Source: Verrucomicrobiota bacterium (GTDB lineage: Bacteria; Verrucomicrobiota; Verrucomicrobiia; Limisphaerales; UBA9464). Taken from it: a stretch of 64,000 nucleotides of DNA. The position numbers were made by a program, and so were the translations under genes. The notes beneath the pieces are model-generated. The model was not told the DNA's origin and made no database searches. It saw nothing but the letters and a program-made list of their open reading frames with translations. Position 1 is the stretch's first letter. Every line of letters starts with the position of its first letter. Below, piece by piece: positions 9,766-18,768 of the stretch. The stretch is taken from NCBI GenBank assembly GCA_017309115.1, contig JAFLEF010000004.1, positions 171,458 through 235,457 on the forward strand, given 5' to 3'.

Positions 9766-10427
9766 ATCCCACTCCGACCCGCGTGCTGGTGGTCGACGAT
9801 CACCCGGTGTTTCGCGCGGGGTTGCGTCAGGTCATCGCGGCCGACACCCGCTTCACTGTCATCGGCGAGGCCGGCGACGGACTCGAAGCCCTGCAATGCC
9901 TCCGCGAACTGAAGCCCGACGTCATGGTGCTCGACCTCGACCTGCCTAAACTCGACGGACTCGGCGTCGCCCGGGAACTTCAATCCGCGAAAAACGCGAT
10001 TCCCATCGTGATCCTCACCATGCACAAGCGGGAGAGCCTGATTAACGAAGCCGTGGACCTCGGGGTCCGCGGCTTCGTGCTCAAAGACAACACCGTCACG
10101 GATCTGCTGGAGTGTTTGCGCGCGGTCGGCCGGGGTGAGTCCTGGTTCAGTCCGGCGCTGTCATCCGTCTGGGGCCGCCGGCGGTCGCGCCAGACCGCGT
10201 TGCAAAAGGAGCAGCCAGGACTGGCCGAGCTCACGACGACCGAGCGGCAAATTCTGCGCTTGGTGGCGGACAACCTCACCAGCCGGGAAATCGCGGAACG
10301 TCAGGGGGTCAGTCCACTCACCGTGGAGACCCACCGCAAAAACATCTGCCGAAAACTCAACCTGGAAGGCAGTCATCCGCTGCTCCAGTTCGCACTCCGT
10401 CACCGCTCGGAACTGTTGCAGGGATAG
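9762..10427 (+). CDS. NarL/FixJ-family response regulator, partner of the propeller kinase
   Basis: A 221-residue regulator with a receiver domain (VLVVDDHPVFR near the start, phospho-acceptor Asp58 in VMVLDLDLP, conserved Lys in FVLKDNT) and a C-terminal LuxR-type helix-turn-helix (TTERQILRLVADNLTSREIA, then VSPLTVETHRKNI). The ATG at 9762 overlaps the kinase stop codon, so the pair is translationally coupled and almost certainly cognate. The frame extends upstream into the kinase, but the receiver domain begins right after this ATG. Target genes are unknown; the convergent secreted enzyme starts only beyond the stop, with one base between the two genes' ends. Confidence 0.92.
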   Translation: MNPTPTRVLVVDDHPVFRAGLRQVIAADTRFTVIGEAGDGLEALQCLRELKPDVMVLDLDLPKLDGLGVARELQSAKNAIPIVILTMHKRESLINEAVDLGVRGFVLKDNTVTDLLECLRAVGRGESWFSPALSSVWGRRRSRQTALQKEQPGLAELTTTERQILRLVADNLTSREIAERQGVSPLTVETHRKNICRKLNLEGSHPLLQFALRHRSELLQG

Positions 10428-10428
10428 G

Positions 10429-12000
10429 TCAGGGACTGTTAACGGGTTGGCCCAACTGCTTCCCCCATTCCATCGTGGCGACGAACTTGGGCGACTTCCG
10501 CGGATCGTCATCCGCGAACTGAAGCAGCCCCCAACTTCCCCACTTGCTCCACTGACTCACGCTGGAGAAGTGGCACAGGACATCGCCGCCGTTAGCCTCC
10601 CAGGCCGCGTAGTACTTTCGATAGAGTTCCGCCATGCGCGGATGAGCATTGGCCGCCAGCAGGAGACGGGTCAGAGCCTCATCGTTCTCCGCACCGGCCA
10701 CGCCGACAAAATGTTGTCCCGCCTCGTAGGCGATGAGTTTCAAACCGTACTTCGTGGCGACCTGACGATTCTCCGTCATCCAGCGAATGCACTCGGGAAG
10801 CGCGTTGGTCTCCGCGTAATCGAGGAAGCGATCCACACTCCACGAGGCGACTTCGGCTGCGGTCAGACCTTTGCCCTCCTTCGGAATGTTCATCGAAAGG
10901 TAAGGCGCGATGGCCAGTGCGTCAGCGTTCCTCCCGGCGTCCTTCCAACCCGCGATCTGTTGGGCGACGTAACTGTTACCGGCCTGTGAGGGCAGCACGC
11001 GAATCAGTCGCTCCCGTCCACCGAGGACTTCCTCCCAGAGGCGAAAGATCTCCGTGGACCGTTGAGCCGTGTATCGCCACGCCGCCTCCCAGGCGGTTTG
11101 GGCCAGGCCCAGTTTCTGACCCTGCTGAGCAGCATAGCGGTTTTGCTCGAACTGAGCGTTCCAGACTTCGTTGGAGTACTCGAGATAGACCTTCCGCTCG
11201 GGATTCAGCTTCGCCTTCACGAGCTTCGCGAATTCCCGGACGTACTCGTCGTCGGCCTCGTGCGGAAGACAGAACCAGGCATCCGCCTGAAGCCGATTCG
11301 CCAGATCACAGAGCAACTCCACTGGCACGCCCTGACGAGTGAACGTCGCGTCTTCGAGATGCGGGCGATCGCTCCAGCGCCGTTGCTTGGAGTTGTTCGT
11401 CTCTTGAAAATCCATGAAGCGCACACACGTCACGCCCCGCCACCGCGCGAGGAACGTGGGATTCCACGGATTTCGGGAGACGGCCTCAGCGGTAAAGCCC
11501 GGCATCAGCACGCGGATGTGGCGTACCGGATCGGCCGGATTGGTCCGACGCAAACGGAGGAAAAATCCCCCGCCCTGGGAATCCAGATTCACCACCATTC
11601 GGCCGGGTCCACTCAAGGTCACCTTTCCCTTGGACAGCTCCACCTGGCCATCGCCGTCCCAGAGCACGGTCCACTCGCCACTGGGGTAGTGGCCACCTTC
11701 AATCGTGCAGAGTGGCGTCTCGGCAAAACAGTCCGGCTCGAGCCGTTGCACCCACCCCTTCGAATCCAGCTCCAGTTTCGGACCTTGGCCCCAGCCCGCG
11801 CCGTTCTTTTGGCTGATCCACGTGCGCGACAACCGGAACACATCCACGAAGGGCAGTTCGGTGTTCCAATCCGCTGGGCCGGCCAGATTGATCCCCAGCG
11901 CGGGCTGGGGGCGCGGCTCGGCGGCGACAGCCAAGTGGGATCCAGCGAGGAACGAACCCAGGACCAGCCAGGAGAGCAAGTGAAGGAGTCGACCATTCAT
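10429..12000 (-). CDS. Secreted glycoside-hydrolase-like TIM-barrel protein
   Basis: A 523-residue protein with a signal peptide (start at 12000: MNGRLLHLLSWLVLGSFLAG, cleavage after about VAA). The mature part opens with LGINLAGPADWNTELPFVD, a segment I associate with secreted proteins annotated as cellulose-binding or glycoside-hydrolase-like. The motif EYSNEVWN at about residue 276 has the Asn-Glu pair typical of the acid/base of clan GH-A enzymes, and other barrel-type motifs follow (IAYEAGQHF). The open frame runs upstream to 12363 but that part lacks a secretion signal, so the internal ATG is preferred. Polysaccharide cleavage is inferred from fold motifs; the substrate cannot be told. 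Confidence 0.7.
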   Translation of the reverse strand: MNGRLLHLLSWLVLGSFLAGSHLAVAAEPRPQPALGINLAGPADWNTELPFVDVFRLSRTWISQKNGAGWGQGPKLELDSKGWVQRLEPDCFAETPLCTIEGGHYPSGEWTVLWDGDGQVELSKGKVTLSGPGRMVVNLDSQGGGFFLRLRRTNPADPVRHIRVLMPGFTAEAVSRNPWNPTFLARWRGVTCVRFMDFQETNNSKQRRWSDRPHLEDATFTRQGVPVELLCDLANRLQADAWFCLPHEADDEYVREFAKLVKAKLNPERKVYLEYSNEVWNAQFEQNRYAAQQGQKLGLAQTAWEAAWRYTAQRSTEIFRLWEEVLGGRERLIRVLPSQAGNSYVAQQIAGWKDAGRNADALAIAPYLSMNIPKEGKGLTAAEVASWSVDRFLDYAETNALPECIRWMTENRQVATKYGLKLIAYEAGQHFVGVAGAENDEALTRLLLAANAHPRMAELYRKYYAAWEANGGDVLCHFSSVSQWSKWGSWGLLQFADDDPRKSPKFVATMEWGKQLGQPVNSP

Positions 12001-12085
12001 AACCGGAGACAGTTGTGCCGCCTTAGGATCGGTTTGGAAAGAATGCACGCTTGCGCCCAACTCGGTGGAACCGCCGGAATACGGC

Positions 12086-13504
12086 ATGCGACGTTGGTAT
12101 CTCGAGCTGGGATTGATCTTGGGACTTGCCTGGCGCGCGGCTGCCCAAGTCGATCGGATCTTTGAGGGCTTCGAGAACCACGGGCTGGTCGGTGTCGGCC
12201 GGATTTCGGCCAGCGCTTTTGATCGCACCGGAAACGGACGGCAGGATTCCCTGGGCGGCTTTTCCGCCATGGCGGTGGATCCCAGCTCGCTGCGGTACTC
12301 GTCCAACCAAATCACCGGGCAACTGATCGGCCTTCCCGATCGCGGCTTCGGTGACGGCTCCACCGACTACCGGCCGCGTCTGGAGTTCTTCGACTTCAGC
12401 TTCACACCCGCCATCGGAACCGGTCCGTTTCCACAGAACCAGCTTCGCCTCACCAATTCGGCGACACGGATGTTTACCTATCGGGAACGCGGGCGCTGGA
12501 TTCCCTTCACCGGGCTCGACGCCGATGACTCCGGCCAGACCCGGGTGCCTCGCGCCCGACCCGACTCACCTGCTGCGGGCCGACGTTCCTTGGACCCGGA
12601 GGGCCTCGTTATTCTGCCCGGGAGCGGCTATTGGGTCGCGGACGAGTATGGCCCAGCGCTGTACCGATTTGACCGACGAGCTCGTCTCCAGGAAACGCTT
12701 TGGCCTCCCGATTCGTTCCTACCCCGTATTGACGGCCGGGTGCAGTTTACTGCCCAGAAACCTCCGGAGTCGGGACGTCGCAACAACCGCGGTTTCGAAG
12801 GATTGACCCTGACCCCCGATAGACGGCGTCTGGTGGCCTTCCTGCAATCGCCGCTGATGCAGGACGCTGGTGGAAGTAACCGCAGTCAGAACACCCGGAT
12901 GCTGGAGTTCGATATCGCGCCACGCTCCCCGACTCGCGGGCAAGTCGTTGGGGACTACGTCTATCCCCTGACCTGGCATGGCAGCCCGAATCAGGATCGG
13001 CACACGCCGGTGAGTGAAGTTTTGGCCCTGACCGACACCACCTTCCTGGCGTTGGAACGCGACGGCTTCGGTCGGGGCAGTCCCACCAACGGCAGTCCCG
13101 CCTACAAGCAGATCGTTCTCTTCACCACCCAGGGCGCCACCAACTGGGCGCGATCACCGAAGGGAGTTCCGCCCGAGTTCCCGGAGCGAGCACTCAGTGA
13201 GGCGGAAGGAGCGATGCGTCGTCGGGAGTTCATCGACCTTACGGACAGCCGGCAACTGGCCCGGTTCGGACTCAACACCAAGGCCCAACCTGATGAGAAC
13301 ACGCTCTCAGAAAAGTGGGAGGCACTCACCCTGGTGCCACTGCGGGATCCGACCCGTCCTCGGGACTTCCTGTTGTGGGTGGGCAACGACCACGACTTCA
13401 AAGCACCGCAGGTGTGGCACAACGGACAAATCGTCGCGACCAACGCCGTGGCGGTGGATCTCATGATCCTGGTTTATCGGGTGACGTTGCCGGGGGTCCA
13501 GTGA
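12086..13504 (+). CDS. Secreted esterase-like activity of phytase family protein
   Basis: A 472-residue protein with a signal peptide (MRRWYLELGLILGLAWRAAAQ). The body matches the phytase-like esterase family (PF13449 type): GGFSAMAVDP, then LDPEGLVILPGSGYWVADEY and RGFEGLTLTPDRRRLVAFLQS, the paired strands of a six-bladed propeller around a metal site, and a C-terminal KWEALTLVPL strand with LWVGNDHDF. A GTG at 12065 would add seven residues; the ATG at 12086 starts directly at the signal peptide. It starts 85 bases from the divergent GH-like gene. Its stop codon lies at the left edge of a large foldback element. Phosphate-ester or lactone hydrolysis is possible, but the substrate is unknown. 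Confidence 0.8.
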   Translation: MRRWYLELGLILGLAWRAAAQVDRIFEGFENHGLVGVGRISASAFDRTGNGRQDSLGGFSAMAVDPSSLRYSSNQITGQLIGLPDRGFGDGSTDYRPRLEFFDFSFTPAIGTGPFPQNQLRLTNSATRMFTYRERGRWIPFTGLDADDSGQTRVPRARPDSPAAGRRSLDPEGLVILPGSGYWVADEYGPALYRFDRRARLQETLWPPDSFLPRIDGRVQFTAQKPPESGRRNNRGFEGLTLTPDRRRLVAFLQSPLMQDAGGSNRSQNTRMLEFDIAPRSPTRGQVVGDYVYPLTWHGSPNQDRHTPVSEVLALTDTTFLALERDGFGRGSPTNGSPAYKQIVLFTTQGATNWARSPKGVPPEFPERALSEAEGAMRRREFIDLTDSRQLARFGLNTKAQPDENTLSEKWEALTLVPLRDPTRPRDFLLWVGNDHDFKAPQVWHNGQIVATNAVAVDLMILVYRVTLPGVQ

Positions 13505-13724
13505 GAGGAGCGAAAACCGGCAACCGGATCCGCATTGGGACCACAAAGCCGTCCGTACTTCTAACGTTCCGATTCACCGGAATTACCTACCCACAAACCA
13601 GTTGAGAGTTGAAAGTTGAGAGTTGAGAGAAAAGACCTGAATTCCCGCACGTTAGAAATGCCGATGGGTTTGTGGACACAATGCAGATCCGGTTCACCGG
13701 TTTTCGCTGCTCTCAACTCTCAAC
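13501..13724. repeat. Large foldback element with heptamer repeats
   Basis: Two arms of about 80 bases (about 13501-13586 and 13641-13724) are inverted copies with roughly 80 percent identity by eye. Matching blocks include AACCGGATCCGCATTG (13522-13537) against CAATGCAGATCCGGTT (13679-13694) with one mismatch, and TTCTAACGT (13559-13567) against ACGTTAGAA (13649-13657). The middle (13601-13630) is a tandem 7-bp repeat, GTTGAGA with variants, and its complement CTCTCAACTCTCAAC recurs at 13710-13724. It fills the space between two convergent genes and could act as a bidirectional terminator, a non-autonomous mobile element, or both. Confidence 0.75.
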
Positions 13725-13736
13725 CCGGTCCGTCCC

Positions 13737-16346
13737 TCAAGGCGGCAGGAGCGGGAGCACCACGTTGGGCACCCCGGCGTCCTGCGCGGCGGCCCGGACT
13801 TTCTGAATCGCCTCCGCGGAAACTCCGGCGTCATGACGAATCAGCAGAACCGTTCCCGGATGCGCCAACCGTAGCGACCTCAGCACGCCGGACAGCTCAA
13901 ACTCCGCTACCTCCCTCGATCCGAGGCGAAAGCGGCCCGACTCCGGGAGCACTTGAACGATGACCGGTTGGGTGGCGGGTGCCGGGCGATCGGACAGCGT
14001 TTCGGACGACACTGATTTGGCCTGGACGAACACATAGAGTCGCTTCTCGATGACGTTGGTCGAGACGCGCCGGAGCAGACCGCCCTTTTCAACCGTCCGC
14101 CACTCCGCTCTCGGCCCCCGGAGGGCTACCACTTGATTGGTTTGAAGGGACACCTCATCCACCACTTCGCGATGGCGAAATCGGGGCAACGGCTTGGTCG
14201 CGGTGATCGGCTTGGCCCCGTGGATCCGGAGCGAGGGAGCCGGGTCTCGCGGTTCGTCATAACCCAACAACTCTGTGGCACGGGCCAATAGGTCGAGTCG
14301 CCAGTGATCCCCTTCGGCCTGAGGAACAATATCCATCCCTGGGCCAAGTGGGATTGATTCGGTGTGATAGTTGATCCCCGGAGGGTACTGACGGTCTTGG
14401 GTGACCCGATCGAATCCGATCGCCTCGGTCCGTTCGTCGACGTTGGCCGTCACCCCCGTGACCACTGTCCGCGCATCGGCAAAGACCACCCTGGCCAGTC
14501 GCCCCGAAGTCGTTGTCATCACCGGAAGAGTGAGCCATTTGACTCCCGGGCGGTCTTCCAAACGACGACGCAGCGCCAGGAATTGCGATTCTGACAGAAT
14601 TCCATGCTCCCCTTGCGCGCGAAGCACCTCCACCTGGCCACCTTGGGGTCGCCAGGGATTGATCTCGGTGGCCGGATTATTCGTGGCCGACAAACCAAAG
14701 AACCAATCCAACCCAACGTCCTCCTCGCCGCCTGGGGTTAGCTCCACGAAATGTCCTTCCAACCGGACCGCCGAACCCGCCGGAGACGCACCCGTGAGTT
14801 CTGTGTAGGATGCATTGACCAAGTTAATGGCCTCTCCCAGCGCCTCCAGAAACGGGAGGCTCGCTCGAACGGCGAGCCTTCCCGAGTCGGAAAGGTAATA
14901 CGCCGCCGATTGATCCGGCGATTCCCCCCCCTGAAAGTAGAGACCACACAGAGCGAAAAATTGCCGCACCTGTTCCCCCCCGGTGGCGCTGGGCACCACG
15001 CCGTCCGTGGCTCGCACAGCCGCCAGGAAGTTCGTGGGATTCAGTCGATACGTCCGGGTGACGAGGGTCCCTTTGTCGCCGGCCGTTGCGGGTTGGGTGG
15101 CTACCGGTGCTTCCGCAGAAGTAACGGGCTCGCTCACCGGCGGCGGTTTCGCAACGCCGGCCGGCGCCGGAGACGGAGTCGACACCGAGGGTGTCGGAGT
15201 CAACGTCGGGACCGCTTTAGGGGACTCATTCGTCGCGGGCGCATTCACTCCGGGGGTCACAGCTCGAACCTGGGACAGCAGCAGACCCCGCAGGGAATTC
15301 TCCGGCCCACCGGGAATGGGATTGGCCCAACCAATGGCCAGGGCCACGCCCATCCATCCCGCCAGACGAAGCCGATCCCGTCGTCGGGTCGGGATCCAGG
15401 TCAACGACGGCTCCAGCAAGGCCGTCACGCGCCGTCCCAGTTCCGATCGAAATCCCGGACCGGCGACGCCCAAAGCCGGAACCGGATCCGACGCGGACAG
15501 TTCGCGGCCCAAGGTGACTAAGGATTCCGCCAACGCCACCGGACCGTCCGGAACCAGCGACGCGGCGGCATCCGCAACTTCCTCGCTCGCCGACCGTAGC
15601 TTCCGCCGGACCCACCACGCGCCCGGATGCCACCACAGCACCGCACAGGTCAGTTCCGACCACGTCATCCAAGCGGGATCGCGACCCGCCAGATGTGCCA
15701 ACTCATGGGCCAGCATCGCCTCGCGTTGCGCCGCCGGGAAGCGTTCGGCGAAGTCCTGCGGAAGTGCCACCGTCGGACGCCAAATTCCATACGCGGCGGG
15801 GCCTCGCAACGTCGGCCAGATGCGAACGTTCACCCGTCGCAATCCCAATCGTGAGGACCACTGGGCGACCCAGGTCTGGGTATCGGCATCTGCAACCCAT
15901 CCCTGACGTCGCAACACCCATCCGTGAATCCAGACCGATCGAAGTCCTAAGCCCAGGGTGCCGATCAGCCAGAGCCATCCTGGCCACCAAACCGGCTTCC
16001 GCGGGACGGCCGGGGTCGGCGTGGTGATTTCCATCGCCGGTAATTCTTCAGTCTCCACCACCGGCGTTCGCGGAGCGGCATCCACCGAAACCACCCACTT
16101 CCGCGCAGGCTGAGACTCTGCGGACTCGGATCGTTCCCGGAGACCACTCGCCCGCCAACCCCACACCTCCACCATCGTGAGAATTCCCATCACCACCACC
16201 GCCCCCTGCCATACCGATCGACGCCACGAAGCGGACCGCAGACGCCAAGTGACCAGCGCGGCCACGACCGCCGTCACCGCAACCTCCACCGCCACCACCG
16301 CCAGGAGTCGCAGCCAGAACTCGGCGTCGGGACCCACGGGATTCAC
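13737..16346 (-). CDS. M56-family (BlaR1/MecR1-like) membrane metallopeptidase with long periplasmic tail
   Basis: An 869-residue protein. The N-terminal part has membrane helices and the zinc motif HELAH (about 211-215) in LAHELAHLAGRDPAW, the signature of M56 antirepressors that cleave BlaI-type repressors. After a further helix and a Pro/Thr linker, residues about 430-690 resemble secretin-type repeats (VRLEGHFVELTP, a late GLDWFFG strand, then FLALRRRLEDRPGVKWLTLP). The last about 60 residues (LLIRHDAGVSAEAIQKVRAA, then AGVPNVVLP) resemble the periplasmic domain of ExbD/TolR. There is no penicillin-binding sensor domain. The GTG start at 16346 overlaps the blaI stop (GTGA). Known family role: signal-induced proteolysis of the partner repressor; the signal is unknown. 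Confidence 0.85.
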   Translation of the reverse strand: MNPVGPDAEFWLRLLAVVAVEVAVTAVVAALVTWRLRSASWRRSVWQGAVVVMGILTMVEVWGWRASGLRERSESAESQPARKWVVSVDAAPRTPVVETEELPAMEITTPTPAVPRKPVWWPGWLWLIGTLGLGLRSVWIHGWVLRRQGWVADADTQTWVAQWSSRLGLRRVNVRIWPTLRGPAAYGIWRPTVALPQDFAERFPAAQREAMLAHELAHLAGRDPAWMTWSELTCAVLWWHPGAWWVRRKLRSASEEVADAAASLVPDGPVALAESLVTLGRELSASDPVPALGVAGPGFRSELGRRVTALLEPSLTWIPTRRRDRLRLAGWMGVALAIGWANPIPGGPENSLRGLLLSQVRAVTPGVNAPATNESPKAVPTLTPTPSVSTPSPAPAGVAKPPPVSEPVTSAEAPVATQPATAGDKGTLVTRTYRLNPTNFLAAVRATDGVVPSATGGEQVRQFFALCGLYFQGGESPDQSAAYYLSDSGRLAVRASLPFLEALGEAINLVNASYTELTGASPAGSAVRLEGHFVELTPGGEEDVGLDWFFGLSATNNPATEINPWRPQGGQVEVLRAQGEHGILSESQFLALRRRLEDRPGVKWLTLPVMTTTSGRLARVVFADARTVVTGVTANVDERTEAIGFDRVTQDRQYPPGINYHTESIPLGPGMDIVPQAEGDHWRLDLLARATELLGYDEPRDPAPSLRIHGAKPITATKPLPRFRHREVVDEVSLQTNQVVALRGPRAEWRTVEKGGLLRRVSTNVIEKRLYVFVQAKSVSSETLSDRPAPATQPVIVQVLPESGRFRLGSREVAEFELSGVLRSLRLAHPGTVLLIRHDAGVSAEAIQKVRAAAQDAGVPNVVLPLLPP

Positions 16347-16732
16347 TTGGCCCTCCTCTTGGCGTCCTTGATCAGTTTCTCCAGTTGATCCAATTCCGCG
16401 CGACTCACCTCCCGACTGGTCAGCAGATGACTCACTGCATCCGCCAGGCTGCCTTCGAACAACCGCTCCACCAGATGCGAGCCAACACTCCGGTTCACGT
16501 CCTCGGCCGCGACCTTGGCGCGGTACAGAAACGCCCGGCCTTCCTCCCGATGCTCCACCAACTCCCGCGCCTCCATCTTGCGCAGCATGGTGGCGACCGT
16601 GGTGTAGGCGAGGTCGCGTTCCGGTTTGATAACTGCATAAACGTCGGCCACCGACGCTTCACCGCGGTCCCAGAGCACCTGCAGAATCCGCAACTGCAGA
16701 TCGCCCAAACGATGATGAGGGGAAGGAGTCAT
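16343..16732 (-). CDS. BlaI/MecI/CopY-family transcriptional repressor
   Basis: A 129-residue winged-helix protein: LGDLQLRILQVLWDRGEASV at the front, then the recognition region DLAYTTVATMLRKMEARELV and the wing EHREEGRAFLYRAKV, and a C-terminal dimerisation tail. This matches BlaI-type repressors, which bind a dyad near their own promoter and are cleaved by the adjacent M56 protein. The ATG at 16732 has GGAGT just upstream on its strand. It is the promoter-proximal gene of a two-gene operon. Confidence 0.92.
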   Translation of the reverse strand: MTPSPHHRLGDLQLRILQVLWDRGEASVADVYAVIKPERDLAYTTVATMLRKMEARELVEHREEGRAFLYRAKVAAEDVNRSVGSHLVERLFEGSLADAVSHLLTSREVSRAELDQLEKLIKDAKRRAK

Positions 16733-16739
16733 GATTAAA

Positions 16740-16765
16740 ACTACCTTGGTAATACTACCCGGGTC
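16740..16765. promoter_or_regulatory. Candidate BlaI operator upstream of blaI
   Basis: A dyad TACCTTGGTA (16742-16751) lies about ten bases before the repressor start and is followed by a second short palindrome, ACCCGGGT (16757-16764). The spacing TAC-N4-GTA resembles BlaI/CopY boxes, and autoregulation is the family norm. The assignment is inference from symmetry and position. Confidence 0.4.
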
Positions 16766-17303
16766 GTTTTGGTGTCAATGGGACATTTGGAGTGCGGTAG
16801 CGCAGCCAGCGCAGCCTGCGAAGCTACCGCTTTCCCACGGGCGAGGCTCTGGAGCCGAGCCGTTCGCGTCTCGGCGAATGACGCGTGGGAAGTCCACACA
16901 CATACTGCTCCGCACAGCGTCGCCCCACCCGGGGGGCGCGACGCGTGTGCGGTCCCACGAGGCGCCCGGTGTCCGACCGAAAACCTCTGACCTTCCTCGA
17001 ACGCGTCGCATCCGGCGGTGTCGATCCAGCAACCGACCGTTCGCGGATTCATCCACTTTCGGAGAGATCCGGGATTTGGACGTCCTTCAAAACCCAACTT
17101 TCCGCAGCTTCGACGGATCTGGGTCCTTCCAAAGCGAAGCCGTTCCCGGAGGACCCGAATCGTCGAGCGGGACCCTCGAATGAGTTGAGATTTGAGAGCC
17201 CTCTCTGTCCGTCTTTTTCCTGTTTTCCTGCGTTCCAGATTCATCCTCTCTCCCCATCCGCGTCCCAACAATCGCACGCGTCAAGTAGGCCCGGGGAAAG
17301 TCA
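16766..17303. other. Intergenic region with palindromic element; no gene recognised
   Basis: This space separates divergent blaI and the MFS gene. Its first part carries a multi-hairpin element (16791-16952, listed separately). The remainder (16985-17300) has open frames in several phases but no recognisable protein. The promoter of the MFS gene is expected near 17200-17300 but is not evident. Confidence 0.6.
16791..16952. repeat. Multi-hairpin intergenic element of the GAGTGCGG family
   Basis: Successive inverted pairs are visible: GCGGTAGC (16794-16801) with GCTACCGC (16823-16830); TTCCCACG (16832-16839) with CGTGGGAA (16884-16891); and an imperfect hairpin from CCGCACA (16910) to GTGTGCGG (16952). 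The left end (AGTGCGGTAG, then ACCGCTTTCCCA) and the inner TGACGCGTG recur in the element at 48014-48127, so these are two members of one dispersed family. Confidence 0.6.
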
Positions 17304-18755
17304 GTGCCTCGTTCCCTCGGCGGCTACGTCGCCATTGCCCGGCGGTCGGAAAATCGGAACAGTCCGCGCGTGACCCCGACCCATGACCGGCGCTTCGTCA
17401 TCCTCATTTCCATCGTCGCCGCCCTCGGCGGCTTTCTGTTTGGATTCGACACGGCGTGCATCAATGGCGCCGTCAGCGCGCTCCAAACCCATTTTCAAAC
17501 CAATGCGCTGCTGATGGGACTCTCGGTTTCCTTGGCACTCCTCGGCTCCGCTGGCGGCGCTCTCGCAGCGGGGCGCCTCGCCGATCGACTTGGACGCATC
17601 CGAACCATGCTCGTTGCCGCCGTGCTGTTCGCGGTCAGCGCCGTGGGCTCAGGATTTCCCGTGACCATCTGGGACTTCATTTTCTGGCGAATTCTCGGCG
17701 GCATTGGCGTGGGCATCGCCAGCGCCGTGGCGCCTGCCTACATCGCCGAGGTTTCCCCACCGCACCTGCGCGGTCGGCTAGGCTCCCTGCAACAAATGGC
17801 CATTGTAGTCGGCATCTTCGTCGCCCTGATGTCCAACTACCTCATCGTCCGCTCCGCCGGATCCGCCACCAATCCCTGGTGGCTCGGCGCCACGGCCTGG
17901 CGTTGGATGTTCTGGGCCGAGATTCCCGCCGCGGTGCTGTATGGAGTCGGCGCCCTGATGATCCCCGAGTCGCCCCGCTTCCTCGTCGCCCGGGGTCGGC
18001 ACGACGAAGCACATAACATCCTGGAACGAATCCTCGGAACTTCCGCGAGGGAAACCCTGACCGAAATCCAAGAGACGCTACGCCACGGCAAACCCTCTCG
18101 ATTTCGCGATCTACTCGGGTCCACTGCTGGATTCCTTCCCATCGTCTGGGTCGGCATGGCTCTGTCCATCTTCCAGCAGTTCGTCGGCATCAACGTGATC
18201 TTCTACTACAGCAGCGTCCTCTGGGAGTCGGTCGGCTTCGGCGAAACGAAGTCGCTCTACGTCTCGATGATCACCGGCTTCACCAACATCGTGACGACCA
18301 TCGTCGCGATGGCCCTCGTCGACCGTTGGGGCCGCCGGCCGCTGCTGCTGATGGGATCACTCGGCATGGCGGCTAGTCTGATCACCATGTCCTGGTGTTT
18401 CGGCAGTGCCACCTTGGGAGCGAATGGCCAGCCGGCTTTGACGCCGCATCAGGGTCAAATCGCGCTGTTTGCAGCGAATGCTTACGTGTTCTTCTTCGGC
18501 TGTTCGTGGGGACCCATCGTCTGGGTGTTGCTCGGCGAAATGTTCAACAACCAGATACGCGCCGCGGCCTTGTCGCTGTGCGCCGCCGTCCAGTGGGTCG
18601 CCAATTTCGTGGTCTCGACGAGCTTCCCGCCGCTGCTGAAAGGGCTCGGACTCTGGGCCGCGTACGCCATCTACGCCGCCTTTGCGGTGCTGTCGTTCTG
18701 GTTCGTGCTCCGCGCCGTTAAGGAGACCAAAGGACGCACCTTGGAATCCATGTAA
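17304..18755 (+). CDS. Sugar-porter family MFS transporter
   Basis: A 483-residue twelve-helix permease of the sugar porter family. Diagnostic motifs are GGFLFGFDTACINGA in helix 1, GRLADRLGR in the 2-3 loop, PESPRFLVARGR before the central loop, QQFVGINVIFYYSS in helix 7, VDRWGRRPLL in the 8-9 loop and GPIVWVLLGEMFNN in helix 10. Substrates in the family are hexoses, pentoses or inositol taken up with protons; which one applies here is not readable. The GTG at 17304 follows GGGGAAAG; a GTG at 17370 (MTPTHDRRF) would remove a non-conserved leader and is a credible alternative. The gene ends 13 bases from the convergent PEP-CTERM gene. Confidence 0.92.
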   Translation: MPRSLGGYVAIARRSENRNSPRVTPTHDRRFVILISIVAALGGFLFGFDTACINGAVSALQTHFQTNALLMGLSVSLALLGSAGGALAAGRLADRLGRIRTMLVAAVLFAVSAVGSGFPVTIWDFIFWRILGGIGVGIASAVAPAYIAEVSPPHLRGRLGSLQQMAIVVGIFVALMSNYLIVRSAGSATNPWWLGATAWRWMFWAEIPAAVLYGVGALMIPESPRFLVARGRHDEAHNILERILGTSARETLTEIQETLRHGKPSRFRDLLGSTAGFLPIVWVGMALSIFQQFVGINVIFYYSSVLWESVGFGETKSLYVSMITGFTNIVTTIVAMALVDRWGRRPLLLMGSLGMAASLITMSWCFGSATLGANGQPALTPHQGQIALFAANAYVFFFGCSWGPIVWVLLGEMFNNQIRAAALSLCAAVQWVANFVVSTSFPPLLKGLGLWAAYAIYAAFAVLSFWFVLRAVKETKGRTLESM

Positions 18756-18768
18756 GCGAAACGACCTG

